From the NCBI GenBank assembly GCA_046706945.1, contig JBJKOY010000210.1, forward strand, positions 1 through 13,641: DNA of 13,641 nt. Reading direction: 5' to 3'. Within the stretch, counting starts at the first letter, position 1. Each line of letters begins with the position of its first letter. Source of the stretch: FEN-1297 sp046706945. GTDB lineage: Bacteria; Bacteroidota; Ignavibacteria; Ignavibacteriales; Ignavibacteriaceae. Below are positions 1 to 7,072 of the stretch, piece after piece. The notes beneath the pieces are model-generated. The model was given only the letters and a program-made list of their open reading frames with translations. It did no database searches and had not been told where the DNA came from. Both the position numbers and the translations under genes were made by a program.

Positions 1-543
1 CTGCCGATCGATTTTATAAAATCCAACATGAATTTTAACGCAAGCGCCAATTATATCCGGACTCCCGGGATTATAAACGGGATTTCCAATTTTTCGAATT
101 CAAGCACTTACGGAATGGGAATAGTTCTCAGCAGTAATATCAGCCAAAAAATCGATTTCACCGTTTCGGACAACGCGAGCGAAAACATCGTATATAACAG
201 CGCCCAGGGCAACAACAACGGAAATTATTTCAGTCAGAATGCCGACTTTAAATTCTACTGGATGTTTTGGACGGGACTTGTATTCCAAAATGAGTTGAAT
301 TACCAGTCCAACGAGGGATTGACGGCATCTTACAACAAGAATACTTTACTGTGGAATTTAAGCATGGGTAAAAAAATATTAAGCAACGACAACGGTGAAA
401 TAAGATTGAGCGTAAACGATTTATTGAACCAGAACATTAATATTCAGCAGAACACAACGGACTCATACATCGAGAACGTCAGGACCAATATCCTGGGAAG
501 ATATTTCCTGCTGTCGTTTATATATAATATCAGAGCATTCTAA
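1..543 (+). CDS. Outer-membrane beta-barrel protein, C-terminal fragment (TonB-receptor-like)
   Basis: The frame is open from base 1 and ends at TAA 541-543, so only the last 180 codons are present and the start lies outside the window. The protein alternates polar and aromatic residues in short beta-strand blocks (for example around FKFYWMFWTGLVF and GRYFLLSFIYNIRAF). It contains a RLSVNDLLNQN segment and ends in Phe, the usual outer-membrane insertion signal of barrel proteins. In Bacteroidota this kind of C-terminus belongs to the large outer-membrane beta-barrel family (OMP_b-brl_3 type, often with a carboxypeptidase-like or plug domain at the N-terminus). The substrate cannot be told from this fragment. 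It converges with the downstream minus-strand gene after 36 bp and seems unrelated to the rest of the window. Confidence 0.85.
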   Translation: MPIDFIKSNMNFNASANYIRTPGIINGISNFSNSSTYGMGIVLSSNISQKIDFTVSDNASENIVYNSAQGNNNGNYFSQNADFKFYWMFWTGLVFQNELNYQSNEGLTASYNKNTLLWNLSMGKKILSNDNGEIRLSVNDLLNQNINIQQNTTDSYIENVRTNILGRYFLLSFIYNIRAF

Positions 544-560
544 TAAAAAATAAGACAGGC

Positions 561-574
561 TTTTAAATTTAAAA
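561..574. repeat. 14-bp AT-only perfect palindrome between convergent genes
   Basis: Bases 561-574 read ttttaaatttaaaa, which equals its own reverse complement. It sits in the 36-bp gap between two convergent genes. A role in ending transcription from both sides is possible, but there is no GC stem, so this is weak; AT-rich spacers give such palindromes by chance. Confidence 0.3.
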
Positions 575-579
575 CATAA

Positions 580-1410
580 TCAAAAAAGTTTCTGGCATTT
601 GCCGCAGTAATAGATGCTTCCGCCCATATAGTTTTCTTTTACGATTAATGAACCGCATAGGCCGCACGATTTACCGGCAGTATTTTTGCTTAACTTTGCA
701 GCATAACCTCCGCTGTTTCCGAACAAATCCTTCTCCGTATCTCTTCCGCCTTTTTCGAACATCTCCCTCAACACGTTTTTTACGGAGATAAATAACCCCT
801 CTTTTTCTTTTTCGGACAGATCTTCAACTTTTCTTTTCGGGTGTATTTTCGCGTCGAAGAGGATATCCTGTAAAACGCCGTTTCCCAATCCCGGGATCCT
901 TTGCTCCGTAGCGAGGAAAAATTTTACGCTTTTGTTTTGCAGGTCCGGCAGTGAAATAATTTTATCGAAATATTTCACCGTGAAATCTTTAGTCAGCGGC
1001 GACGGTCTTTCTTTCGATACCAAATAATATTTGTTGTCGCACCCGCCCTCTTTAAAACATAGGATACCGCCGTACATCTGAATCGAGACCGTGAGAAAAG
1101 AAGAATCGTCTAGTTCGATTAATAATTGATGTTTGGAAGGAAGAGATTTATCGCCGTCATGATATCTTAAACCGGCTCCGTCGCTCAGCGCGATCACGGT
1201 GCTTTCCGATTTTATTTCAATCACCCCTCCCGCGCTTGCCGCATTCTGAATTATCTTGTCCTTTAGCAATGAAGGGTAATCCTTCGGATTGCCCTGATAC
1301 CATGCAAATTTGTGGGGCGAATGCGCCGCAATAACTTTTTTTATCTTTCTTCCATTTACTTTCCGGTTTATTTGGCCGGCTATGACGGCGGCTTCGGGTA
1401 ATTCTATCAC
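580..1410 (-). CDS. Fpg/Nei-family (formamidopyrimidine-DNA glycosylase-like) protein, divergent subfamily
   Basis: The protein has 276 aa and a GTG start (1408-1410) preceded by a good AAGGGAG ribosome site. The Fpg/Nei architecture is clear. The N-terminus is MIELPEA, there is a helix-two-turn-helix region with IPGLGNGVLQDIL near residues 172-184, and a C-terminal zinc finger uses C249, C252, C269 and C272 with the standard 2-16-2 spacing. The family excises oxidised bases using Pro2 as nucleophile. Here residue 2 is Ile; Glu3 is kept. The zinc-finger Arg that contacts DNA in E. coli Fpg falls at Gly264, and I see no clear match to the beta-hairpin Lys. The GGRDTEKDLFGN and MGGSIYYC motifs recall a conserved Fpg-like subfamily in Clostridia and Bacteroidota, often labelled endonuclease VIII, so this is probably a stable subfamily, not a decaying gene. 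Its activity is uncertain. It follows the Trypco1 gene by 50 bp with no visible terminator. Confidence 0.88.
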   Translation of the reverse strand: MIELPEAAVIAGQINRKVNGRKIKKVIAAHSPHKFAWYQGNPKDYPSLLKDKIIQNAASAGGVIEIKSESTVIALSDGAGLRYHDGDKSLPSKHQLLIELDDSSFLTVSIQMYGGILCFKEGGCDNKYYLVSKERPSPLTKDFTVKYFDKIISLPDLQNKSVKFFLATEQRIPGLGNGVLQDILFDAKIHPKRKVEDLSEKEKEGLFISVKNVLREMFEKGGRDTEKDLFGNSGGYAAKLSKNTAGKSCGLCGSLIVKENYMGGSIYYCGKCQKLF

Positions 1411-1460
1411 CGGTGTCTCCCTTTTATTGTGTAAAAAAATTTTGTGGGTTTCAGAAAAAT

Positions 1461-1805
1461 TTATTCGCTCTCACCGGATTTTTTCCATTTCAAGGTAATT
1501 TTAAAATTTGCTTCGGTGTCCAGGCTCGTTAGTATTATCCCTGCTTTGGAGCTGAATTTAAGGCCGAGTTCCACTCCTATTTCGTCTGGACTGTTAACGA
1601 TTTCCTTTACGGAATTAATTATGCCGTTCGATATTTCCCTCAGCGGCTTGAGGGCTTTCTCAAAGCTCCCGGCGGCGTTTTGAATTATGCCTCTCGAACT
1701 TTCATCCGCAGTACCTCCGCGCATAGGCTCGTTTACCGGAAGATCGTTTACTTCAATAAAGAACTCTTCGCCGCCGTCCGTCGTAAACTGTAATAATTTT
1801 TTCAT
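1461..1805 (-). CDS. Trypco1 / CU044_2847-family small protein
   Basis: This is a 114-aa protein with an ATG start and a GGGGAAGG ribosome site. The N-terminal strands (LLQFTTDGGEEFFIEV, residues 4-19) lead into a helical middle (about 46-70). The C-terminal block IGVELGLKFSSKAG then ILTSLDTEANFKITLKW (76-107) is the signature I associate with the Trypsin-co-occurring domain 1 (CU044_2847) family. Such proteins are encoded beside or fused to trypsin-like, caspase-like or CHAT proteases and effector-associated domains in predicted biological-conflict systems; their molecular role is not established. There is no signal peptide or membrane segment. The gene lies 49 bp downstream of the CHAT-TPR gene on the same strand, so the two are probably co-transcribed and work together. 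The family call rests on motif recognition only. Confidence 0.8.
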   Translation of the reverse strand: MKKLLQFTTDGGEEFFIEVNDLPVNEPMRGGTADESSRGIIQNAAGSFEKALKPLREISNGIINSVKEIVNSPDEIGVELGLKFSSKAGIILTSLDTEANFKITLKWKKSGESE

Positions 1806-1854
1806 AGCCTTCCCCGTAAAATATTAAAGGAATTTATTAATTCGAAATACCGCA

Positions 1855-3399
1855 TTAATATTGCCCGCCGTCGTTTCCTCCGTGATTCAACACGGGGGCG
1901 GAATCTTTTTCTTCGAGATACTTCAACGCGATCTTTCCCCACCTGTTCACTTCTTCCTGGTTGCCTAATTCCTGATAGCACCTGACTATATTCGTAATCC
2001 TGCTTGCTTTAACTTTATTCGGGTTTATGTTGTCGATTTCCAGGGATTTTTTGAAATCGCTTATGGCTTTATCGAAATTCCTAAGATATTGATTTGCAAG
2101 TCCCCTGTTGTAAAAGGCATTTGTATCGCTCGGATTCAGCTCGATGGATTTGGTCCAGTCCTCCAGAGCTAAAGCGACATTTTTCTTTTGAGGAGGCTGA
2201 ATACTGAAGTAACTGAGCCCCCTGCTGAAATAAGCAATGCTCAGACTGCTTGCCACTTCCCAATTCTTATTGTACTCGACGGCCTTATTAAAATCTTCTA
2301 TTGCGTAATCGTATCTTTGGATTTTATGGTAGCAGTCTCCCCTTTCAAAATATGCTGCGGAATATTCCGGGTTCTTTTCAATAGCTTTCGTATAATATTC
2401 GATGGCCCTTTCATAATTCATCAGCTCGTACTGCCCCCTCCCCCTGTCAAACCAGCTGTAATCGTTATCGAGTTTCGGGTCGGCCATTATTTTCTGGTTA
2501 ATAGATTCGACATCCCTGTCGCTCAGGTTCAGTCCCTTTTGAAGCTGCGATAAAGCCTCCAGGGATACCTTGGACAGTGGGAATTCGTCCCTCAAAATTT
2601 CCTTCAGGCTTCTTTCGTATTCTATTATGCTGACGTTATGATTTTCCAATTTCTGTATCTTTTTGTCTATTATCCTGTTTACCGTATCTTCGTCCAGTCC
2701 CATCTGCCTGCCGATTAATGAAAGACCTCTTATCAAAGTTTTAACGGTTACGCCTTTCGGCTGTATAATTGAAGCAAACGCGGTGTCTACCTGCGAAGAA
2801 AATCTTACTTCCAGCGAGCCGAAAATAAGAACGGGCGTAAACTTCTCATTTAAATTACCTTCGAACTGGATGGCAATCTGGCCCTGCTTGAAAGCTTTGT
2901 CGAGGCTTTGCGGAGACAAATCGGGATCCAGCGCCGTGTAAAAACCGGTAGAAAATTTGATAGCGGCGCTGTCCGATATTTCTTTCATGGTTCCTATAAC
3001 AACGGGTACGTACTGGGAAATCGCTTTGGCCTGCCTCTCCGAGTAGCATGTATTTACCACAACGCATTTTACGTTTTCCTTGACCAGTTCGAACAGGTTT
3101 GCCAAAGCATCCGGAGCGATGGGTTTTACTTTTCCCTGTTCGTCTTCGAAACACAATTCACCGGTCTCTTCCCCGTGACCCGAGAAATGAACTATATGAG
3201 GCTTATATTCCACAATTGTCTGAATAACATCGTCCGGCTTTACCGCCCAGTGATCTTTTATTTCAAAATACCTGTTGTCCGCAAGTCTGTTCCTTACTTC
3301 CTGCAATTCCTTACCCAAATGCAGTTTGGATGCATTTGTCGGATCGGATGCGAGGAATAAAATTCTTAACCGCTCCTTTTCCTGCGAAATATTTTCCAT
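1855..3399 (-). CDS. CHAT-domain protease with helical linker and TPR repeats
   Basis: The protein has 514 aa, an ATG start and a strong AAAGGAGGA site at 3406-3414. Residues about 10-200 form a CHAT (caspase HetF-associated with TPRs) cysteine-protease domain: it opens with RILFLASDP, carries the His motif HFSGHGEE (H75) and the Cys motif VVVNTCYSE (C118), so both expected catalytic residues are present. Residues about 217-305 hold two similar helical segments (GLDEDTVNRI, NLSDRDVESI) around a YERSLKEILRDEFPLS stretch, like linkers in cyanobacterial multidomain effectors. Residues about 312-495 contain four or five TPR-like repeats (NYERAIEYYTKAIEKNP, FDKAISDFKKSLEID). The C-terminus ends GGNDGGQY. 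No signal peptide or membrane span is seen, so it is probably cytoplasmic. By family, it should cleave partner proteins when triggered, with the TPRs for binding. The adjoining Trypco1 gene supports an effector-type system. The target is unknown. Confidence 0.9.
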   Translation of the reverse strand: MENISQEKERLRILFLASDPTNASKLHLGKELQEVRNRLADNRYFEIKDHWAVKPDDVIQTIVEYKPHIVHFSGHGEETGELCFEDEQGKVKPIAPDALANLFELVKENVKCVVVNTCYSERQAKAISQYVPVVIGTMKEISDSAAIKFSTGFYTALDPDLSPQSLDKAFKQGQIAIQFEGNLNEKFTPVLIFGSLEVRFSSQVDTAFASIIQPKGVTVKTLIRGLSLIGRQMGLDEDTVNRIIDKKIQKLENHNVSIIEYERSLKEILRDEFPLSKVSLEALSQLQKGLNLSDRDVESINQKIMADPKLDNDYSWFDRGRGQYELMNYERAIEYYTKAIEKNPEYSAAYFERGDCYHKIQRYDYAIEDFNKAVEYNKNWEVASSLSIAYFSRGLSYFSIQPPQKKNVALALEDWTKSIELNPSDTNAFYNRGLANQYLRNFDKAISDFKKSLEIDNINPNKVKASRITNIVRCYQELGNQEEVNRWGKIALKYLEEKDSAPVLNHGGNDGGQY

Positions 3400-3461
3400 A
3401 ACGGGTCCTCCTTTATTAACTTGTCTTTCCGGATTGAAAAATTTTTAAATATCAAACACGC

Positions 3462-3475
3462 GTACTAGCAAGTAC
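3462..3475. promoter_or_regulatory. Small dyad upstream of the CHAT gene (possible operator)
   Basis: GTACT (3462-3466) and AGTAC (3471-3475) are perfect inverted arms around AGCA, about 63 bp ahead of the CHAT start codon. The position would suit an operator or promoter element. With only five paired bases it could be chance. Confidence 0.25.
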
Positions 3476-3682
3476 AGTCAGCAATATGAAATAATTAAGA
3501 ATATTAATTTTCAATTAAATAAGACAGGAAAGTTCCGCACAGCAAGGATGAGATATTACTAAATTCGAATTGTTATTTTCCGGCATCCCTCATTTTTACA
3601 ACAGGAATTAATTATAGTTAGGATTTACCGGAACCGCATTGAGAAAATAAATATATTTTATGTAAAATTCACCATTTTTTTT

Positions 3683-3707
3683 GATTGATGATTGGCGATT
3701 GATGATT
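3683..3707. repeat. 11-bp direct repeat with 3-bp spacer
   Basis: GATTGATGATT occurs at 3683-3693 and again at 3697-3707, separated by GGC. It lies in non-coding DNA; no function is apparent. Confidence 0.6.
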
Positions 3708-3796
3708 TGGGGCGGGGATCCTTCGGATTACTCGGTTATGTGCCGGCCGTATCTAAATATATATATAATGAATTTATAAAATTATTATCTTCCGTC

Positions 3797-3835
3797 AATC
3801 TTGTAATACTGCAATCTTGTAATTTTGCAATTATT
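3797..3835. repeat. Octamer-type repeat array A (degenerate)
   Basis: Units of the type AATCTTGY / AATTTTGC recur with roughly 8-bp steps just beyond the kinase stop codon. The last 15 bases (3821-3835) are identical to 7058-7072 at the kdpC stop. It belongs to the same repeat type as the arrays at 6844-6883 and 7038-7072. Confidence 0.65.
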
Positions 3836-3867
3836 ACAGCAAAAAGATAAAACCCTTACTCTGTTTA

Positions 3868-5703
3868 TTATACCGCCGGAACGGTGAATGAAAAGGTACT
3901 GCCCGCGCCGGGTTTACTTTCCACCCATATTCTGCCTCCCATAGATTGGACAAAATCTTTCGATATAGCCAGTCCGAGGCCCGTACCCTTGGAGAATCTT
4001 TGGCCGACTTTAACAAATTTATTGAATATTTTAGCGCAGTCCTCCTCCGAAATCCCCGGACCGAAATCGCGTACCGCGAACCTTACCATGCTTCCCTCAA
4101 GTTGGGCATTTATTATAATCTTTCCGCCCTGGGCGGAATATCTTATAGCGTTGTTCAATATGTTGACCAGTACCCAAACGGTCTTTTCGATGTCCGCTCT
4201 TACCGCAGGCAGATTGTCGTCGGCTTTGGTATCTAGCTGAATGTTTTTTTCAGATATAAACATCATCATATTTATCACCGCCAATTCCACTATCTCGTCG
4301 GGTTTTATTTCAGCAAACGTCAGCCTGATGTTTCCGGTTTCCGCCTGCGCGTAATCCAGCAGTTCGTTTATTACCTTCGCAAGACGAATGCCCTGCTGCT
4401 TTATGGATACCACCATATTTTTTTGTTCCTGATTCAGATCCCCCACCCTCGGGTCTTCCAGCAGTTTCAGGCTTATATTAATCGACGAAAGCGGAGTCTT
4501 TAGCTCGTGCGATACCGTAGCGAGAAGATTAGTTTTTGCCGCGTCCCTTTCCTGGAATTTCGTAATATTTTTCAACAGGACGAGATTCCCGATGAAAGTT
4601 TCCTTCTTTTCGGATTCCGAGTACGTTATGATCTCTTCCGACTCGATATTGAAAAACGATTCTTTCCCGTTCCCGGCTATTCTTATAGGCTTAATTTCCG
4701 TATTGCCGTTCGCAAGCTTTGTCCGCAGCGTCGCGTATATTTCTTTTATAAGATCATTTCTGCCCGCCACATCGCTGATATAATGATGTAGAATTTCCTG
4801 TTCCTTCAAACCGGTTATCTGAAGCAGGGTATCGTTTACAAGAACGACTTTCCTGTTTTCGTCTATCAGGAATATTCCGTCCTCAAAATTTCTTACGACG
4901 GCTTCAAGTCTTTTCTGTTCGAACAGCAGCCTGTCGATTTGTTTTGCCTCGTAAACCCTCAGCTTTTCGGCCATGGTATTAAAAGCATTGGAAAGCTCCC
5001 CAAGCTCATCCTTGGTTGTTACTTCCAGCTTCTGATCGTAATTTCTCTCGCTTATCGATTTAATCTTTTCGGTCAGTTCTTTAATGGGTTTTACAATCTT
5101 CGAAGGGAAGGTGAATATAAAGAATAGGGCTACCAAAATACTGAAAGCCGCCAGAAGGACCATATAAAACGTAGCGCTGTCGGCCGAAGACTGCATAATA
5201 TTCGATTTATAATTTATTGCGGACATATTGACGCTGTAGATATCGAAAATTTTGAGCTTTATCGACCGGTAAATTCCGTTGAAACCCTCGATTGTGTTTT
5301 TTTCCGCGGTGTTTTTGCTTTTTAAAAGATTTCCCGAATTTAAAAATTCGTCATACAACTTTCTAAGTTCGCCTGCAAGCTCACCTTCTCCCTTTTCTGT
5401 AATGTTCCCGGATTCAAGCCGCAGATTTTTTTCGAAGGAATTTTTGGACTCCATGTATTTATTTATTCCCGCGCTGTCCGCGACGGTTCCTTCCTTCAAA
5501 TTCCTGATATCGAACGAATACATATTGTCAAGCGCGTAGATCATATTCATCGTATAATCTACCGAAGAATAATTATCGACGATAGTACCTTTGGACTGCC
5601 GCGCAAGCCGGTTGATAAACAAAATACCCAGAATGCTCAGCAGTAAAATCACGACGAAAAGGAACATTACGCCGAGGGTTATTTTACTTTTTATTGTTTT
5701 CAT
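3868..5703 (-). CDS. HAMP-PAS sensor histidine kinase, kinase partner of the split KdpD
   Basis: I start it at ATG 5701-5703 (611 aa); a TTG at 5725-5727 would add eight residues. Membrane helices lie near residues 8-31 and 179-199 around a roughly 145-residue, mostly helical extracytoplasmic sensor. A HAMP domain follows (about 200-253), then a PAS domain (about 264-380). The HisKA motif TVSHELKTPL carries phospho-acceptor H399. The HATPase has an N-box near VLVNILNNAIRYS (511-523), DFGPGIS (546-552) and GTGLGLAIS (573-581). All catalytic motifs look intact, so it should autophosphorylate and pass phosphate to a response regulator, probably the sigma-54 activator upstream of kdp. The start overlaps the end of the KdpD N-terminal gene by 20 bp, which points to translational coupling. 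In E. coli the kinase part of KdpD has no HAMP or PAS; here the kinase carries its own sensor modules. Confidence 0.9.
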   Translation of the reverse strand: MKTIKSKITLGVMFLFVVILLLSILGILFINRLARQSKGTIVDNYSSVDYTMNMIYALDNMYSFDIRNLKEGTVADSAGINKYMESKNSFEKNLRLESGNITEKGEGELAGELRKLYDEFLNSGNLLKSKNTAEKNTIEGFNGIYRSIKLKIFDIYSVNMSAINYKSNIMQSSADSATFYMVLLAAFSILVALFFIFTFPSKIVKPIKELTEKIKSISERNYDQKLEVTTKDELGELSNAFNTMAEKLRVYEAKQIDRLLFEQKRLEAVVRNFEDGIFLIDENRKVVLVNDTLLQITGLKEQEILHHYISDVAGRNDLIKEIYATLRTKLANGNTEIKPIRIAGNGKESFFNIESEEIITYSESEKKETFIGNLVLLKNITKFQERDAAKTNLLATVSHELKTPLSSINISLKLLEDPRVGDLNQEQKNMVVSIKQQGIRLAKVINELLDYAQAETGNIRLTFAEIKPDEIVELAVINMMMFISEKNIQLDTKADDNLPAVRADIEKTVWVLVNILNNAIRYSAQGGKIIINAQLEGSMVRFAVRDFGPGISEEDCAKIFNKFVKVGQRFSKGTGLGLAISKDFVQSMGGRIWVESKPGAGSTFSFTVPAV

Positions 5704-6832
5704 TTGACGACACCAATAAAATATCAATGTTTTCTTTTGAAGTTAATGACGACAATTCCCGGAAAAAGTTATTGGGTTTTAATCCTTGCAGCATTGAGAA
5801 CACGGGCTTGCCGATAACAATCAAAGTCGCTTCCTTTTCCTTCGCAAATTCTACGATTGATTTGGCCTTTTCATTGCTGCTTATTTCTTTTACCTCTGCT
5901 CCCAATTCCGCAGCCAGCTTGAAATTATTTAACAGGTATCTTTGCAGCTTGGGGTCTATTTTTTCGATTTTCTCCTTGTCCGTTTGGACATAAACCACAT
6001 ACCACCTGGAATTATATAGCGCCGCTAGTCTGGATGATCTTCTTATAAGTCTTTTCCCGGATTCGTAATTTGTGCTTAAAGCGGTAACGATTGTACGCAT
6101 TTTATCACGGGAAGGAAGCGGTATTTCTCTTACGATTTTTCTTTCAATCTGTCGGGATACTTCCTTCAGCGTCAAGTCCCGAAGCTGAAGCAGCTTATCC
6201 TGTTGAAAAAAATTTTCCAAAGCCACCGGGACTTTGGTTAAATCGTATATTTTACCTTCTTTTAAACGTTTTAACAATTCGTCGATTGTTAAATCCACAT
6301 TTACAACTTCATTCGCGGAATGAATTACGCTGTCCGGGACACGTTCGGCTACCTTAATGCCTGTTATTTTTTCTACCTGCTCGTTTATGCTTTCTATATG
6401 CTGGATATTGACAGTGGTGATGACGTTTATCCCGGCTTCAATTAATTCATTCACATCCTGCCAGCGTTTTTCGTTTTTAGAGCCCGGAACATTTGTATGG
6501 GCAAGTTCATCGGCCAAAACCACTTCGGGTTTTTGAAGCAGCAGTGAGTCGACATCCATTTCTTCAAGCATTTTACCCTTATAAAAGATACTTTTCCGCT
6601 TCATTGCCGGTATTCCCGCAAGAAGCTTTTCGGTATCTTTTCTTCCGTGCGTTTCTACATATCCTATAACTACGTCCGCTTTGTTATTTAATAGTTCCTT
6701 TGCTTCGAGCAGCATTCTGTATGTCTTGCCCACTCCGGCGGCCAAACCGAGGTAAATTTTTAATTTACCCTGCCTCGACGAACGGATAAGATTTAGAAAT
6801 CTTTCCGCCGATATGGATATTTGAGATTCCAT
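5684..6832 (-). CDS. kdpD: KdpD N-terminal half: KdpD domain plus USP domain, no kinase
   Basis: The protein has 382 aa with an ATG start; no strong Shine-Dalgarno precedes it. The KdpD domain covers about residues 23-235, with Walker A LAAGVGKT (30-37), the YVETHGRKDTE motif (58-68) and the Walker-B-like VVLADELAHTNVPGS (104-118). A universal-stress-protein-like domain follows (about 245-376). The protein stops there: the transmembrane, GAF, HisKA and HATPase parts of full-length KdpD (about 890 aa in E. coli) are absent. The stop is a clean TAA at 5684-5686 and the next gene overlaps by 20 bp, so this looks like a natural split, not a frameshift. Its probable job is to sense K+ or nucleotide state in the cytoplasm and tune the adjacent kinase. 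How it reaches the membrane without its own helices is unclear. Confidence 0.9.
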   Translation of the reverse strand: MESQISISAERFLNLIRSSRQGKLKIYLGLAAGVGKTYRMLLEAKELLNNKADVVIGYVETHGRKDTEKLLAGIPAMKRKSIFYKGKMLEEMDVDSLLLQKPEVVLADELAHTNVPGSKNEKRWQDVNELIEAGINVITTVNIQHIESINEQVEKITGIKVAERVPDSVIHSANEVVNVDLTIDELLKRLKEGKIYDLTKVPVALENFFQQDKLLQLRDLTLKEVSRQIERKIVREIPLPSRDKMRTIVTALSTNYESGKRLIRRSSRLAALYNSRWYVVYVQTDKEKIEKIDPKLQRYLLNNFKLAAELGAEVKEISSNEKAKSIVEFAKEKEATLIVIGKPVFSMLQGLKPNNFFRELSSLTSKENIDILLVSSNENNKK

Positions 6833-6843
6833 TAGTTTATATT

Positions 6844-6883
6844 ACAAGATTGCAAGATTACAAGATTACAAGATTGCAAGATT
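6844..6883. repeat. Octamer repeat array B: five tandem RCAAGATT units
   Basis: Five exact 8-bp units follow one another: ACAAGATT, GCAAGATT, ACAAGATT, ACAAGATT, GCAAGATT. The array ends 11 bp before the kdpD N-terminal start codon (minus strand), so it would lie in the 5' leader of that gene. Bases 6849-6871 are perfectly complementary to 7038-7060. Confidence 0.9.
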
Positions 6884-6938
6884 GTGTATTACGGATTCAC
6901 ATATAATGTAAATATAATAATAACCGCGGTGAGTATTT

Positions 6939-6956
6939 TTTTCCCGACCGGGAAAA
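6939..6956. repeat. 18-bp dyad between kdpC and the sensor genes
   Basis: TTTTCCCG (6939-6946) and CGGGAAAA (6949-6956) are perfect inverted arms around AC. The T/A runs are inside the arms, so it is not a standard minus-strand terminator. It could be an operator, or a hairpin inside the larger loop formed by the 23-bp inverted repeat around it. Confidence 0.5.
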
Positions 6957-7037
6957 TATATAGATACGTTTAATTTCATATACATTTATAATTTTGCGTA
7001 TAAATACTCTTAGAAAACTATTGAAATGTTTTAAATT

Positions 7038-7072
7038 TTGTAATCTTGTAATCTTGCAATTTTGCAATTATT
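7038..7072. repeat. Octamer repeat array C overlapping the kdpC stop
   Basis: On the plus strand the units read AATCTTGT, AATCTTGC, AATTTTGC. They begin at the kdpC stop codon and run into its 3' side. Bases 7038-7060 pair perfectly with 6849-6871 in array B, and 7058-7072 repeat 3821-3835 in array A. Confidence 0.85.

Larger units (their letters stand above)
3400..3867. other. 468-bp gene-free interval between the CHAT operon and the kinase gene
   Basis: No credible coding region is seen. Next to the CHAT start the stretch holds its ribosome site and a small dyad (3462-3475), so the CHAT promoter should lie here, though I find no convincing -35/-10 or TAnnTTTG box. In the middle there is a direct repeat (3683-3707). 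Next to the kinase stop is an octamer-repeat array (3797-3835). There is no GC-rich hairpin with a T run that would clearly end the kinase transcript. Confidence 0.6.

Noticed and set aside
2908..3360. 150-codon plus-strand ORF
   Set aside because: Antisense to the CHAT domain, whose catalytic motifs show that the minus strand is the coding one.
5704..5727. TTG start adding eight residues to the histidine kinase
   Set aside because: The ATG at 5701-5703 is directly followed by the first membrane helix region and gives a 20-bp overlap typical of coupled genes; the TTG has no ribosome site.
5684..6832. Truncated or frameshifted kdpD pseudogene
   Set aside because: The domains are complete up to the end of the USP part, the stop is clean, and the next gene overlaps by 20 bp with its own intact kinase; no remnants of the missing KdpD domains follow.
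6844..6883. CRISPR-like array
   Set aside because: The 8-bp units are directly tandem with no spacers; this is a short tandem repeat, not CRISPR.
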